A DNA stretch of 64,000 nucleotides from Galaxea fascicularis (GCA_948470475.1 OX419337.1:19833806-19897805), one strand, 5' to 3'; shown: positions 23,453 through 34,287, counted from the first letter of the stretch. Numbers and translations: made by a program. Notes: generated by a model from the letters alone, not told the origin.

Positions 23453-24877
23453 ATGGATCTACTGCAAAGTTATCAGAGCGAGGATTCTGTCTCTGAAGAC
23501 GAAAAACAAAAGTGTTTTGAAGAATCATTAAGCGTGGGCGAGGTTCGCAGTGTTTATCTGGTGACATACAGCCCAGCAGATCTTACAAAGTTTGCTTGTC
23601 GTGGGGATTTTGCTTTAGCAGTTGTGTCTGGATTTTCGAAAGGTAAAGCGAGAGTTCTTCACTGGTGTTGCAGTAAAGAAAAGCATAGGAATTCAGGTGA
23701 ACACTATTATCTTGCCGTTAAACTTGACCGCAATCAACGGTGGTTGTCAGTGAAATAATTTTTACTTCGGGAGTACGGTATTTCAGTGCATTTTTCAAAC
23801 AATCACCACAATTACTATAGCGCGTGGCGTTATGTTCCCAAATGCGACCCTGATTTTCAAGAAAGCCCGAATCATCCTTATCTTAGGCAAAAATCTGAAC
23901 CCAAGACAAGTTCAGCCAGCCGTGCACGCCGCAATAGACAGCCTAAAAACCGATCAGAGAGGGAAGATGAAGAGGAAAGTGATGTAGATGAAGGTAATCC
24001 AACAGGCAAGAGTGGGCGAAGTACAAGAAAAAGAAAGCGACTTTCTCCTTACGAAGTCTCCGAAATCATTGTCAAATAGAAACTAAAAACGCTGACCGAG
24101 TTGCAAGCGTTAGCGTACGAGCAGAAAGAAGAACGAAAAACTGATCTTGCTGAATTTTTAGTAAGTCGCACTCCAAGAGCAGTAGCAGTAGCCGATATTT
24201 TCAATTCTGCGTGGGAAATTGAAAACGCGCAGCAAAAGTTGACTCGTGCACGAAAAAGCCGCATGGAGATATTACTACAAGTCAAAGACGGAAGTTGTGT
24301 GGAAGGATGTAATGAGGAGTGGATCAAATGTGCGAAAGAAGTTCTTGATAAGAACTGTATACCTGTCCCAATATTTCAAGAGGCCGTCACTGAGCTATTG
24401 ACAAAAGGCAGAGGAAAATTCAGGAACATTATGATCGTAGGCGCTGCCAACTGTGGAAAATCTTTTCTGCTCAACTCACTGATCACAATTTATAATACAT
24501 TTTGCAATCCTGCCTCGAGTTGCTTTGCGTGGATAGGAGTGGAGAAGGCCGAATGCATTTTTTTTAATGATTTCCGGTGGTCAGCACAGTTGATACCTTG
24601 GCACGATTTGTTACTTTTGCTGGAGGGTCATGTTGTACATTTCCCTGCCCCTAAAACACATTTTGCAAATGACATATCTTTCAGTGCTGATACACCAATA
24701 TTCTGTACAGGAAAGCACCCACTGGTGTACATTAAAAATGGTATAGTGAATGAGCGAGAAACGGAAATGATGACAGTTCGTTGGAGAATCTTTCATTTCA
24801 ATTACCAAATCCCGCAACATAACCAACGGGATATCCCGGCATGTGCCAAATGTTTTGCAAATCTCATACTACAATGA
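23453..24877 (+). pseudogene. Rep-like protein: HUH-type nuclease domain plus SF3 helicase
   Basis: One intronless frame of 474 codons plus stop, interrupted by two in-frame stops (codon 102 at 23756-23758 and codon 209 at 24077-24079), with no frameshift. The N-terminal part has the order of a rolling-circle Rep: VYLVTYS (35-40), a HYY (84-86) where family members have an H-hydrophobic-H pair, and YVPK (127-130). A basic, acidic-rich linker follows (about 150-210). The C-terminal part is a superfamily 3 helicase: Walker A GAANCGKS (330-337), Walker B ECIFFNDF (367-374) and a TPIFCTG motif (414-420). The architecture is shared by CRESS-DNA and parvovirus-type Reps and by replitron transposons. 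Whether this copy is virus- or transposon-derived is open. The lost second histidine and the stops make it inactive. Confidence 0.72.
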
Positions 24878-24924
24878 TTCAGCAGCTATCACTTTGAACA
24901 ACTGACGATCAACTTTACAAGTTA

Positions 24925-25085
24925 AAGACAAAGCATGTATAAAACAACGATTAACAGACATTTTCAACGGTTAACAACGAATGATCGTGAAAACAATAGA
25001 TCTTCAATGCTATTTTTATGAATATCACTGTTAATCGTTGTTAATCGTTGTAATAGCCAAAGTTCCCGTTGTTAACCGTGCGAAT
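24925..25085. repeat. iteron-like GTTAATCGTTG repeats
   Basis: AACGATTAACAG near 24936, CGGTTAACAACGA near 24969, GTTAATCGTTGTTAATCGTT near 25031 and GTTGTTAACCGTG near 25068 form direct and inverted copies of one motif. They lie just downstream of the Rep-like gene. Confidence 0.6.
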
Positions 25086-25359
25086 ATTTCGCATTTAAGT
25101 TTCTTAATGGGTTTTAACATCTAAAAGAAACAATTAGACGAATTTATGTGAAGTAATATAAAAATTCAAATTGTTGACCGTGCTTTAATAAGTTACTCTT
25201 TATAATTGTTGCACGTCACACATGGTGCTCTACGCAACACATTATTGCGTGACTAAGCTATGTTGTTATTACTGTAGTCAACCAATGCGCCATTGGCTGG
25301 TATTGTTTTTCATAAATAACATATGTGAATGACAAGTTAAGTAGTTTACTCATTTAGTC

Positions 25360-26445
25360 TTAATACTTAGTACGCTGTCCTTTTCCACTTGCATCAATAC
25401 GGCCATCCATTGTGTCGATTATTTTATCGATTAGTCTGGAAGGAAAGTTGTACATGGTGCCAATTACACGTGCTGTAAATTCATCAAATGTTTCACGTGT
25501 TATATTCTGCTCTAAGGCCTGTTTTGTTAACTCTTTCTTCACAAGATTAAAAAAGTTCTCAATGGGGTTTAAATCTGGACTTCTTGGCGGAATGTATAAC
25601 TGTTTAGCTCTTTTATACTGTAAGACTCTTTGTACAAGGGCAGAATTTTGGTTAGGCGCATTGTCTTGCAAAAATAGAGGCGACCCATTCTTCCCTGCCT
25701 TTTCAAACATCGTGTCAAATTTTTCTCTTACAAAAGAGCTAAATGAACGGCTATCTAGTTTATCATATTGGTGACATTCGATAACTCCTTTGCCATAACT
25801 TATAGCGACTAGTAACCGTAAAACTCGCCCTCCACTCCCCTCTTTGCCTCCTTTAGCAGTACACTCCTGCATCAATCCTTCTGATTGTTTCCTCCATACA
25901 CGTCCCCTGGGAGCTCTTGCTTGATCGGCAGGATTGGTTTTATGGTAAAAGCTTACCCCATCCAAGTAAAATGCAACTAAACTAGTCCAAAGATCAGACG
26001 AATACTTTTTCTTAATATCTTTACCAAACTGAACTCGTTTAACCATATCTTCAAGAGACATTAAACCTTTTTTTCGTGCCTGGAGATAATGATAACCTTC
26101 CTTATGAAGAAAACGTCGCACTGTCCGATTACTGACTTCTGTTGTATCCAAGCCCGCCCGTTGCATAAGTCTACATGACGAAAATTGCCCTTGTTCTTTC
26201 CGTAGAGCTTTAAGAGAACGAACAATGTTTCTCTCATCACGGACAGTCAGCTTCCTTGATCGTCCTCCGCCGTGTTTCACACGTCTCGTTTCTTTTGCTA
26301 GCATTCCTTCACTGCGAATCCTGTATATCGTAGCCACTGATACATTACATTTTTCTTTTATCAATAATGGTGAAACTTTCTTATCACACGCCAACAATGC
26401 AATATAAGCCCTTCTCGTCCCATCGATCGGACCCGAGTACACCAT
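25360..26445 (-). CDS. Tc1/mariner-type DDE transposase, open frame intact
   Basis: 361 residues. An N-terminal helix-turn-helix lies at about residues 24-48 (SPLLIKEKCNVSVATIYRI) and a second basic helical region follows to about 120. The catalytic triad is visible as D162 (AFYLDGVSF), D261 (LFLQDNAPNQN) and E296 (SPDLNPIENFF). The last two are separated by 34 residues, the DD34E spacing of Tc1-type enzymes. Length fits the family. No stop or frameshift is seen, so it could be active. Its own inverted ends are not obvious; the nearest TIR element is the TA-flanked copy at 26654-26938. Confidence 0.9.
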   Translation of the reverse strand: MVYSGPIDGTRRAYIALLACDKKVSPLLIKEKCNVSVATIYRIRSEGMLAKETRRVKHGGGRSRKLTVRDERNIVRSLKALRKEQGQFSSCRLMQRAGLDTTEVSNRTVRRFLHKEGYHYLQARKKGLMSLEDMVKRVQFGKDIKKKYSSDLWTSLVAFYLDGVSFYHKTNPADQARAPRGRVWRKQSEGLMQECTAKGGKEGSGGRVLRLLVAISYGKGVIECHQYDKLDSRSFSSFVREKFDTMFEKAGKNGSPLFLQDNAPNQNSALVQRVLQYKRAKQLYIPPRSPDLNPIENFFNLVKKELTKQALEQNITRETFDEFTARVIGTMYNFPSRLIDKIIDTMDGRIDASGKGQRTKY

Positions 26446-26653
26446 GTCGATGTTTTTTTTCTTGCAATTCGCTTGCTAATTGTGTAACAACTCTCTATGA
26501 ATCATAACAAAATAGCCTTAATTTTCCCGTAGAATGGTTAATTTCCTTTGTCTTCAATTCTAATATATTGCCACCTTGATTGGAACAACGTAATAGATAC
26601 ACAACGTAATCTGACGCCATTAAAGATATATTTTCTCGAAAGACCTTCTCACA
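26446..26653. other. spacer upstream of the transposase
   Basis: AT-rich, no gene. It presumably contains the transposase promoter, but no signal is clear. Confidence 0.4.
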
Positions 26654-26938
26654 CAATCTTGGACAAAACTCGTTTAGAAAATGGGACATTTCACCACCCA
26701 AAAACCTATTATACTACATATGTAAAAGAAACTATCTAATACCATTTACTTAACCCCCTCCCCCATTACAATGTTGATATCAGATAAGGTGCCAGTACAG
26801 TGAACACATTCTACCGAGTGAGACAACATTGGTTGGGGGGTAGAGGGGGGGGGGGGGGGGAGAAGTTAAGGTCTGTCTAGTTTGTGAGTAGACGTCATTC
26901 TGTTACTATTTTTCTCACCAGTTTTGTCCAAGATTGTA
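26654..26938. mobile_element. TIR element (TA-flanked MITE), right copy
   Basis: Same orientation as 18974-19257 and nearly identical over its length, apart from poly-G tract length. It begins CAATCTTGGACAAAACT and ends CAAGATTG followed by TA at 26937-26938. On the inner side the TA has become CA. Confidence 0.88.
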
Positions 26939-28487
26939 GCTACATTAGGGACAATAAACTGACAGTACGTTGACATAAGCTGTTCGCGGAACTTAATTAC
27001 GTTATCACGGTGATCATACCAGTCCTCGAGAGTGACCTTGGCATATGAAAGTTCATCGTGTAGATGTCTGAGTGTCTCGTGTTTCACCCAGTCTGTGGAC
27101 ATAAGCGCTGGGCCTAAGTTCTTGTCAGTTGGTAAAACTCTGACAGTGCGGTTGCTTTTGAGCTCTCGGAGTTCTGCTCTGTCTTGGCTTGTAAGATTGT
27201 CCTTGTAATGTGGTTTGCATTCAGCAATGCTTCTCCGCAGTTCCTTGCGTAATTAAAAAGGTTTCTCCTCAAGTTCAGGGTTTTGTCGCGGTGGATTCCA
27301 GCCAGTAGGCACATACAGTCGAGGATTGAAGTTAGGATCCTGTGGCTGATGAACAAACGAATCTTGGAGGCGGACTCTGCGACAAAAATCTTTGATCTGT
27401 AAATCGAACTGAGCTTCCGTAGGCGGCTTGAGCGAAGGTCTGAATTTAAGACCCATGCCGAGAACCCTGGACTGGCACTCAGTGAGTTTTACATGATAAA
27501 GGTTGTGGATTTCCTAGTTTCGTGGAAGATTGTCGTACAGGGGTCGTGTTGCCAGTTTGAAAAGCCGTTTGTCCTCGGGAGAGCGTCTGTCTATTTTGCG
27601 GGGCCGGAACATTTGCCCTGGGCGTTTTTTGCCGACGAGCGAGGACGGTTAATCCGTTTAGACGAGTTTGATCTCGGTGATTTGGAACGACTTTGCGGCG
27701 ATTTAGATGAACCCTGGCGGCGCGGCTTTTGTTGTTGCCGTTTAGAAGGACTTTGTCTTCCAGGGTTGTCGGAGAAGGAGACCTTTCTTTGTCGGTTGCC
27801 GGCGGCAGGTTGAGCATCGTTTGTGCGATGAAGTTCCTGCCTGATTATTTCGCGAATCCACTGCTCGGATGGGACGAAGGTCTCGTTCGAGTCCATACTT
27901 TCTCGTAGTTTACTTTCCTTGAGAGAGATTTCCGCTTGCAATGCTTTCGAAGCCCGAATGACTGCGTTGTCTGAGAAGAGGTTTTCTACAAATGCCATTG
28001 CCGTTTGGACGAGACCATCCGCTTGCTCTAAAGTAATTTCTTTATTCTGAGCAAGGTGGGTTCTCCACTGGGCAATGGTACCATCGATGTCTCCTTCTCT
28101 CTCTCTGAGCGCGTCCTGGGTAACTTCCACATCACGGCGGAGGCTATCAATAGCTGCGTCCAGCAGCTTAAATTCTGCCTCACGAATTATGTCATCAAAT
28201 TTCGCCTGCAGAGTTTCGTTATTGCCTTTGGCTTTAACGCTTCGAATGCGAAGGCCTTTGGGGGTCGTGCCTTCTGCTGCATGGTGCTCCAGTATCTTGA
28301 TTCTTGCCAGGAGGACTGCATGAGACTTTTTGCTGTCTTGACATGCACCGACTTTCTTTCTCAGAATAGATTCGATTGTAGAATCAAGTTTGGAGTGGCT
28401 ACCGGAGCGGGGTGGCGGAGCTGGCCCATTGCTGTTCGGTCGTCGACGCTTGAGTCCAGCGCTGCTATGTTCTGTGTTGTTCGCCAT
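26937..28487 (-). pseudogene. Penelope-like element, N-terminal coding region
   Basis: It starts at ATG 28487. The first 298 codons are a helical, charged region followed by a basic, serine-rich tail (RQGSSKSPQSRSKSPRS). Subsequent frames encode GLKFRPSLKPPTEAQFDLQI (27456 down), NYARNCGEALLNANH and LPTDKNLGPAL..STDWVKHE, which lead towards the RT in this family. Three frame breaks (near 27590, 27255 and 27115) interrupt it. The reading stops being Penelope sequence at 26937, where the inserted TIR element begins. Confidence 0.85.
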
Positions 28488-28589
28488 GTGGCTTCTTCTA
28501 GTGTTAATACTGAATTTTTTAAGATTGAACTAGTGAGCAGCACGTCTGCCAACTCTAAGAGTTGTAAAACGATTTATTTTTTCCTACGC

Positions 28590-28619
28590 GTTTCGGGTGA
28601 CTAATGCATACTTCATCAG
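28590..28619 (-). ncRNA. hammerhead-like core in the Penelope-like 5' region
   Basis: On the minus strand the segment reads CTGATGA, then a short possible stem, then CGAAAC. Penelope-like elements are known to carry hammerhead ribozymes in this position. The stem II pairing here is weak, so activity is doubtful. Confidence 0.3.
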
Positions 28620-28640
28620 GGATGTTTTACAATACAACAC

Positions 28641-29471
28641 AGGGGACCTGTATATATACCTACATAAGAGAGTAAAAAAAAATTACATTACGTAAAGCCG
28701 CACCTACGAGAGCGGATTTGCATGTAGGAAACAGGCGGCGGGGTGTGCAAGGAGTGACATATTTTGTGCGTATCATAATTGTGGGGCCCACAGTTTTAGC
28801 TAAAACTTTATTATTATTTTTTTTAGCCGTCGCCGTCGTCGCTGCTAAAGCTGCTTAAAGTCAGATGGCAACGGCCGGGCACCCAGCCACGACTCATATG
28901 AAGACTAATTCTCATCAAAAGAATCAGCTTAAAGATGAAACAATCAGCTGATGGTCCTCTTAGCACTTGACGTGTTTGTTTCCTCTATACAGATGTGTAA
29001 TAACCATAAAAATTTAAATTCTTATATAATGGAAATGATGGTTTTAATTTAAGGAAGTCTCTTGAAATTTTTGCACAAGTGTTAAAAACATTTCCTTTTA
29101 TCTGTCAAGTCTGAACTTACACTAAAGACTGGTTGATCTGGGAACACTCTGTGTTTTCTGTTGCAAAATATATCCTCGGATTATGTTGTTTGCAGTTAGG
29201 ATGTATGGACAGCTGTATGGAAGCAGATCATAGCAGGTGTTATGGAAACCTCTAGAAACGTGAAAAGAGCAAGTGACCAAACTAGCAATTAATTGAACAA
29301 TAACGTATTTGCCGTATGAATTATCTGACTCCCGCGGCTAATTCACTATTCGACGCACGCGCATGGAGTTAATTTGACATATGATCTGTGATATAAATGC
29401 GGTGACAATCAGTGAACCGTTCCATAAGCTCATTTTGCTTTCTTCAGCTTTAAAAGAAAAAGTTAATTCTG
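28641..29471. other. spacer before GPCR 2, with a receptor relic
   Basis: No gene. The 23 bases at about 28944-28966 (CAGCTGATGGTCCTCTTAGC...) are identical to the TM1 region of GPCR 2 at 29557, and the similarity continues for about 15 bases. This is therefore a small receptor fragment. The 5' flank of this unit lacks most of the block found before the other receptors. Confidence 0.55.
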
Positions 29472-30646
29472 ATGGCAAACTTTACTGCAGTTACCGAGCA
29501 AAAGCCATTTGCAAGCCATTATTGTTCAACAGAATTAGCTGGAGGAAGAAAAACTCAGCTGATGGTCCTCTTAGCACTAAACGTTTTTGTGTTCGTTACC
29601 GCATCTCTGGGGAATGCTCTGATCCTAGCTGCCCTTCACAAGGAGTCTTCACTTCATTCGCCGTCCAAACTCTTGTTTCGTAACCTGGCGGCAACTGATC
29701 TTGCTGTTGGTATCATTGCGCGCAGAGCCTTTCCTTGTCACTTATTCAATATCTGTGTTCAATGAACAATGGCGCATTTGTCGCTTCGCAGTTCTAGGTT
29801 CTTCTATCACATCCAACATTTTCTGTGGAGTGTCACTGTTAACACTTACCACAATAAGCGTGGACAGACTTCTCGCTCTGTTGTTAGGGCTCAGATACAG
29901 ACAAGTTGTAACTTTGAAGCGAATCTATATAATATGCATTGTTGTTTGGTTTGTGTGTGTTATCAATTCGACGCATTTTTCATGGAATGAACGCATTGGC
30001 CGAACGAAATGCCAAAGAATTCCGATAAATCTGCAATGGAAGCCGAACGAACCCCAAAAATTAACACAGAAAGCTATTTATATATGTACTACTCGGAAAG
30101 GTGAAAATTGCACGCCTGTAACAAACATTACGTAACGGAACAAAGAAAATCGTAAAGTGTAAGATAAGGTGCACAGGAACAAGCAAACTTAACGAGAATA
30201 TTACAAAGTGCAAAAATCCGAAATTGTTTCTTTTGTCCGCACGCATAAACCGATTGATTGGATGCAGTATTACATTACTGTCTTTAGCCACCTCAGTATT
30301 TTCTTACACTGTGATATTCTTCACCCTTCGGCGTCGGGACCAAGTCCAGGTGCAAGAACAGCAAAACCAAAACGTTCTACTGAACAGAGCGCGGTACAAA
30401 AAGACAGTGAACAGTGCACTGTGGGTGCAGTTAACATTAGTTCTCTGTTATCTACCTAATTTTATAACCCTTGTTTTTATTCTTCGAAGAGAAGGGTTGC
30501 CATCTGCACACGTCGCTAACTTATTCACACTAACTTTATTTCACCTAAACTCGTCATTAAACCCACTTCTTTACTATTGGAAGATCAGAGAAGTGCGTCA
30601 AGCAGTGAAAGATATCGTCAAAAGACTGTTTTGTTCATCAAGTTAA
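29472..30646 (+). pseudogene. class A GPCR, copy 2, broken
   Basis: It starts MANFTAVTEQKPF and contains [43 protein letters not shown] and [13 protein letters not shown], all at the positions seen in copy 1. A few extra bases near 29720 (GCGCAGA) shift the frame in TM2. A 244-bp insertion (29997-30240) then splits the receptor after TM4. The 3' part (30247-30646) keeps TM5-TM7 and ends LFCSSS. It is not functional as one protein. Confidence 0.9.
29997..30240. mobile_element. 244-bp insertion in GPCR 2
   Basis: ACGCAT stands on both sides (29991-29996 and 30241-30246), and comparison with the other receptors shows the segment is extra. It has no coding frame of note and no clear terminal inverted repeats. 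The class is unknown; it may be a short retroposon. Confidence 0.7.
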
Positions 30647-32307
30647 GATTACCTTATCTTTTACCTTAGTCAAGTTTACTTGCTATAGTAATTCATAAAC
30701 ATGACGTAACTTTAATAAACGACGTGGTGTAACATTGTTTGTAGGGTGGAACGCGATAGGGAAGAACTCGTTACTTCAATTTATAAATATTCGGAGTTAC
30801 TCTCTGAATAACGTTTTTCAGGTTACCCTCTAGGAGAAAATGTGTAACCATCAACGCTTCAGAGAAGCTGCGACAGGAATCTAATATCGATCTTATTACG
30901 CGTCTTGGTTTCCATTGACTGATTGCGCATTTTAATTTTCTTTACTTTAAGGGCCTCTTCATATGAGCCCGGTAACCGGGCTGGCTCGGTTACCGGGACG
31001 AATTCTGTAGTGTGTTCATATGGGAAATTTCAGCCCGGTCGACCAGGATGAATTCAAGAAACACAACCAAAGTGGCGGGACATAAACTTGTATTGTTCGG
31101 GACTGTCATGGCTTTGTGGACTCTTGTAACTTTACTAATAGAGCTAATTCGCTTACTTCTAAAGTGGAAATATATAAAACACCAAAATTATGCCATTTTA
31201 GCCGCTATGTTGTGAGAGCGAAGCTATTTTGCCTAAAATGTTTCATCCCGGTAACCGGGCTGGAGTGTTCATATGGGAAAATTTTCATCCCGGTTACCGA
31301 GATCTCGGTCGCAAAAACCGAGATCTCGGTAACCGGGCCAGCCCGGCCTCTCATATGAACACATCGATATTTTTACAAAGAAAAGAGTGGCCAGGCGAGA
31401 TCTCGGAAACCGAGCCAGCCCGGTCGACCGGGCTCATATGAAGAGGCCCTAAGACGGTTGTTCCCTAAAGAGGAAACTGAATTTGACTTTTATTTGCTTT
31501 CAACGGGAGGAACGAGCTTTGCTGTTTTAACATTTTTGACTCCTCCATTTCATTACTGTTTTCCACAAGAGAAAAGAAAGGAACAAAATTTTAGGATGCA
31601 AAATTATGGACTCCCTTGAAGGAGTGGGGCGTAAGAGGAAATTGCCCGAGCCATTTTGTCAAAATCACCCCTGAAACCAATGTAACGGAGACTACGTACG
31701 CGACTAAATTAAAATGATTAGCAAACGGTTATCATGATAAAACCATCGTTCTTTTGGGAAATATTCATATTATTCAAATAAAGTATAAAAAAAGGAATAC
31801 CTGAAATATTTTTCTATCGAATGTAAACTGAATAACAGGGTGTTTTGATCTTCGCCTTATACTTGCCACAAGCAAAAGTTGGGTTTTTCCGTTGTTATAA
31901 TTGTGTGAGGACCGCTACGAACACGTGCGAAAACAACAGCAACGTGATGTTTGTCGCTGAGAAGCAAATTGAAATTTCCTCTCTGGTTATTAAAAATAAT
32001 TAGGCTGAACCACCATCTTTTTTTTCTTTTTCATCCGGCGTTTTGATTCCTCCTAAATTAATGTTTGAGATGGACATCAGCTTTAGTCAACACTTTTTAT
32101 GGCCTTGTTAGTCCTTTATTTATCACATCGAAATGTATGTAGGACGCACATTGAAGTAACAGTCTTGTTAACACAAACACAAACGAAATTTGCTAGAATG
32201 GCAACCTTAACTTTTATTAACAGCAAGTTTCAGTATCCATTTAAAAGGTTCACTGGAAGCTACGCAGTTGTGACCAGTCGGGGCGTCGTTTGGAGGTGTT
32301 GTGTACT
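30647..32307. repeat. 3' flank of GPCR unit 2 with inserted MITE
   Basis: The conserved post-receptor blocks run from 30770 onward (TTATAAATATTCGGAGTTAC) and are interrupted at 30951-31449. They resume at 31450 with TAAGACGG and continue through CCTCCATTTCATTACTGTTT (about 31541). No gene. Confidence 0.8.
30951..31449. mobile_element. MITE with TAA duplication, GGGCCTCTTC ends
   Basis: 499 bp. GGGCCTCTTCATATGAGCCC opens it, and its reverse complement closes it. TAA flanks both ends (30948-30950 and 31450-31452). The unit at about 58205 has the uninterrupted TTTACTTTAAGACGG, a natural empty site. The interior is built of CCCGGTTACCG / CGGTAACCGGG hairpins. A 3-bp TWA-type duplication and GGGCC ends fit a PIF/Harbinger-type non-autonomous element. 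Confidence 0.9.
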
Positions 32308-33045
32308 ATAATAATGCGCTTTATTTGACCATCTTAAGTGAAAAAATACAATGGCGATACAATATTAAAAATGCGAGAAAAATGACACATAATAATCGTA
32401 ATAATATGTTAAAAACTATGAACATATACACACATAAATATATAAAAGTTATATTCCACAAAGTTTATGAGCTCTTGGTATGAAGGAACGTTGGTGGTTC
32501 CCGACATTTCGATATATGTGCTTCTCCTAGATCTTAAATTATATTGATTTTTTGGTGCCGATTTAACAAAAACGTTATTTGGGTTAGATTCGTCCTTTAG
32601 AATTTTTTCAAATTCTCGTTTGGCAGCAGTGCTCCTTCTCTCATGAAGCGCAGGGAGGGCAGTTCTTGGTACGCCAATAATCCTAAGGCTACGGTCTTGA
32701 ACTCAGCTCGTTGGACTTCTTCAGACAGATAATTAGATAAACCTCCCCAAACAGGTGACACGTACTCTAATAGAGGGCGGATCTTTGTGTTGTAAAGTGT
32801 AATTCCAACGTCTTTAGGAAGATTGGATTTCCTACATTCGCGCAGGAGGAATAGCCTCTTGTTGGCCTTCTTAGTCATCTCCTCAATGTGATGATTCCAA
32901 CGGAGATCGTCCTGAAACCAGACTCCCAACAATTTAAAAACATTGACTCGTTCAAGTTCACAGTTTCCAAGATGAAGACAATCAGGAGTAGTAGGTGACT
33001 TTCTGAAGGTCAATAACATGTCCCTTGTCTTCTTGCTGTTACTTC
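32308..33045 (-). mobile_element. LINE (CR1/L2-like), 5'-truncated
   Basis: The C-terminal end of a non-LTR reverse transcriptase: KLLGVWFQDDLRWNHHIEEM, KANKRLFLLRECRKSN, YNTKIRPLLEYVSPVWGG (33019 to 32597). It continues in a shifted frame as FEKILKDESNPNN and ends near 32415. The 3' tail on the minus strand shows CAAATAAAGCGCATTATTAT at about 32305. The RT catalytic core is missing (5' truncation near 33045, next to poly-T tracts), as is usual for LINE copies. It interrupts the flank of GPCR unit 2. Confidence 0.85.
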
Positions 33046-34287
33046 TTACTGTTTTTTTTTTTTACTGTTTTTCTTTACTGTTTTTTTTTGCTTCTTACTT
33101 TTAATTGTTCCGCTTTCTCTGTCGCTTTTTCTTTAGAGGTGAGCCGTAACCTGTGTATTAAGCCCCGCAGTGTAGTGCGACATAGCAAAACGTTCTGATT
33201 AACGATGTACTTGGTTGGAGTTGAAAGTTAACTTTTCCGCCATGTTAAATCAACAAGAGGAAAGAGATTGCTACCAATTCTGAAAATTTTAAAATATGTA
33301 AATTGAAGACGACAAACAGCAGTGGCTACCTTCTTATTTATGCCTGAAGAAATGGAGCAGTTCATAGCTATAGTCACACTTATTTAGATCGGTACTTTCT
33401 TCTTCTTTATTTATTTTGCTCTTATCTCTCTATGTTAGACTGAAACAAACAGTAGTTTACAGCAGAGTATAGAAAAAAACAAAGGAAGAAAATCTGATGG
33501 TAGTTGTCTTAATAATTTCGCACACTAGTTGTTTTTATTTAAACTAATAGTGTGCAATTCACAAATGACCATTAACTTGTTTTCTGAGTGGCTTACGCGA
33601 AGTGTGTAGCCACATTATGGCACGATTGGATTTGTTTCTTTTGTCCTCTAAGGTCGAGCGCCTGTCACGTGGTCTAATAAGCCACACATGTACGCATTGC
33701 GGACCTATTTTAATGTATCTCAAAAAGAATAAGAAAAGAACAATAAGGATAAGACGAGGCAGAAAATTATGGCGGTTAGAAAACGTCTGTCGCTTCAAGA
33801 AAAAGGGTAATAATCACTTCTTCCGATTGGAAGAGCAGAACCTGCGGCATGCATGACAAAAACGCTTGATATCCGCCCAAGTTTTACTTTAGGTTTGTTA
33901 CTTAAAAGTGACGAAGGACAACAAAGTTTCTTGTGGACTTAAAGTAACAATAAAACAAGAAAGACTGAATAAAGAAGAAAAATGCTTATTAAATTGAGCG
34001 TGTGGTTTACATATGGTTGATGGGTTGTTACACTGTTTTTTCGCCGAAATTGTGATTACTGTTTACTCACCATTTTTCTTTTGTGTTTTTGCTTTTCTAT
34101 TTGATTTTTATTAATTTTTGTTAGTACAGCTACATTTTAATTAAACAAGTGATACATTTTCCGTTTTCACTGGAAGTATTGTCACTTTTCGTTTTATCTT
34201 AGGCTGTGGTACAATTAATGTTCGTAGTAGTAAAAGAAAGGAAGTAAAGCCTGTTTTTTTTTTATATATCCGAGCTAACTAAAGGAT

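Larger units (their letters stand above)
18234..28640 (-). mobile_element. Penelope-like retroelement split by a 7.96-kb insertion
   Basis: The N-terminal half (26937-28487) and the reverse transcriptase (18234-18973), both minus, belong to one element. Removing 18974-26936, and keeping one TA, joins codons ..GTA GCT AGA TTT CTC.. so that ..IVPNVA reads directly into RFLRSYDHF.. in one frame. The 5' noncoding end (about 28488-28640) carries a CTGATGA...GAAA segment. The 3' end, including the GIY-YIG endonuclease, is missing below 18234. Frameshifts near 27590, 27255 and 27115 mark it as dead. Confidence 0.88.

Noticed and set aside
28056..28604. 182-codon plus-strand open frame
   Set aside because: It lies antisense to the Penelope-like N-terminal coding region and has no motif of its own.
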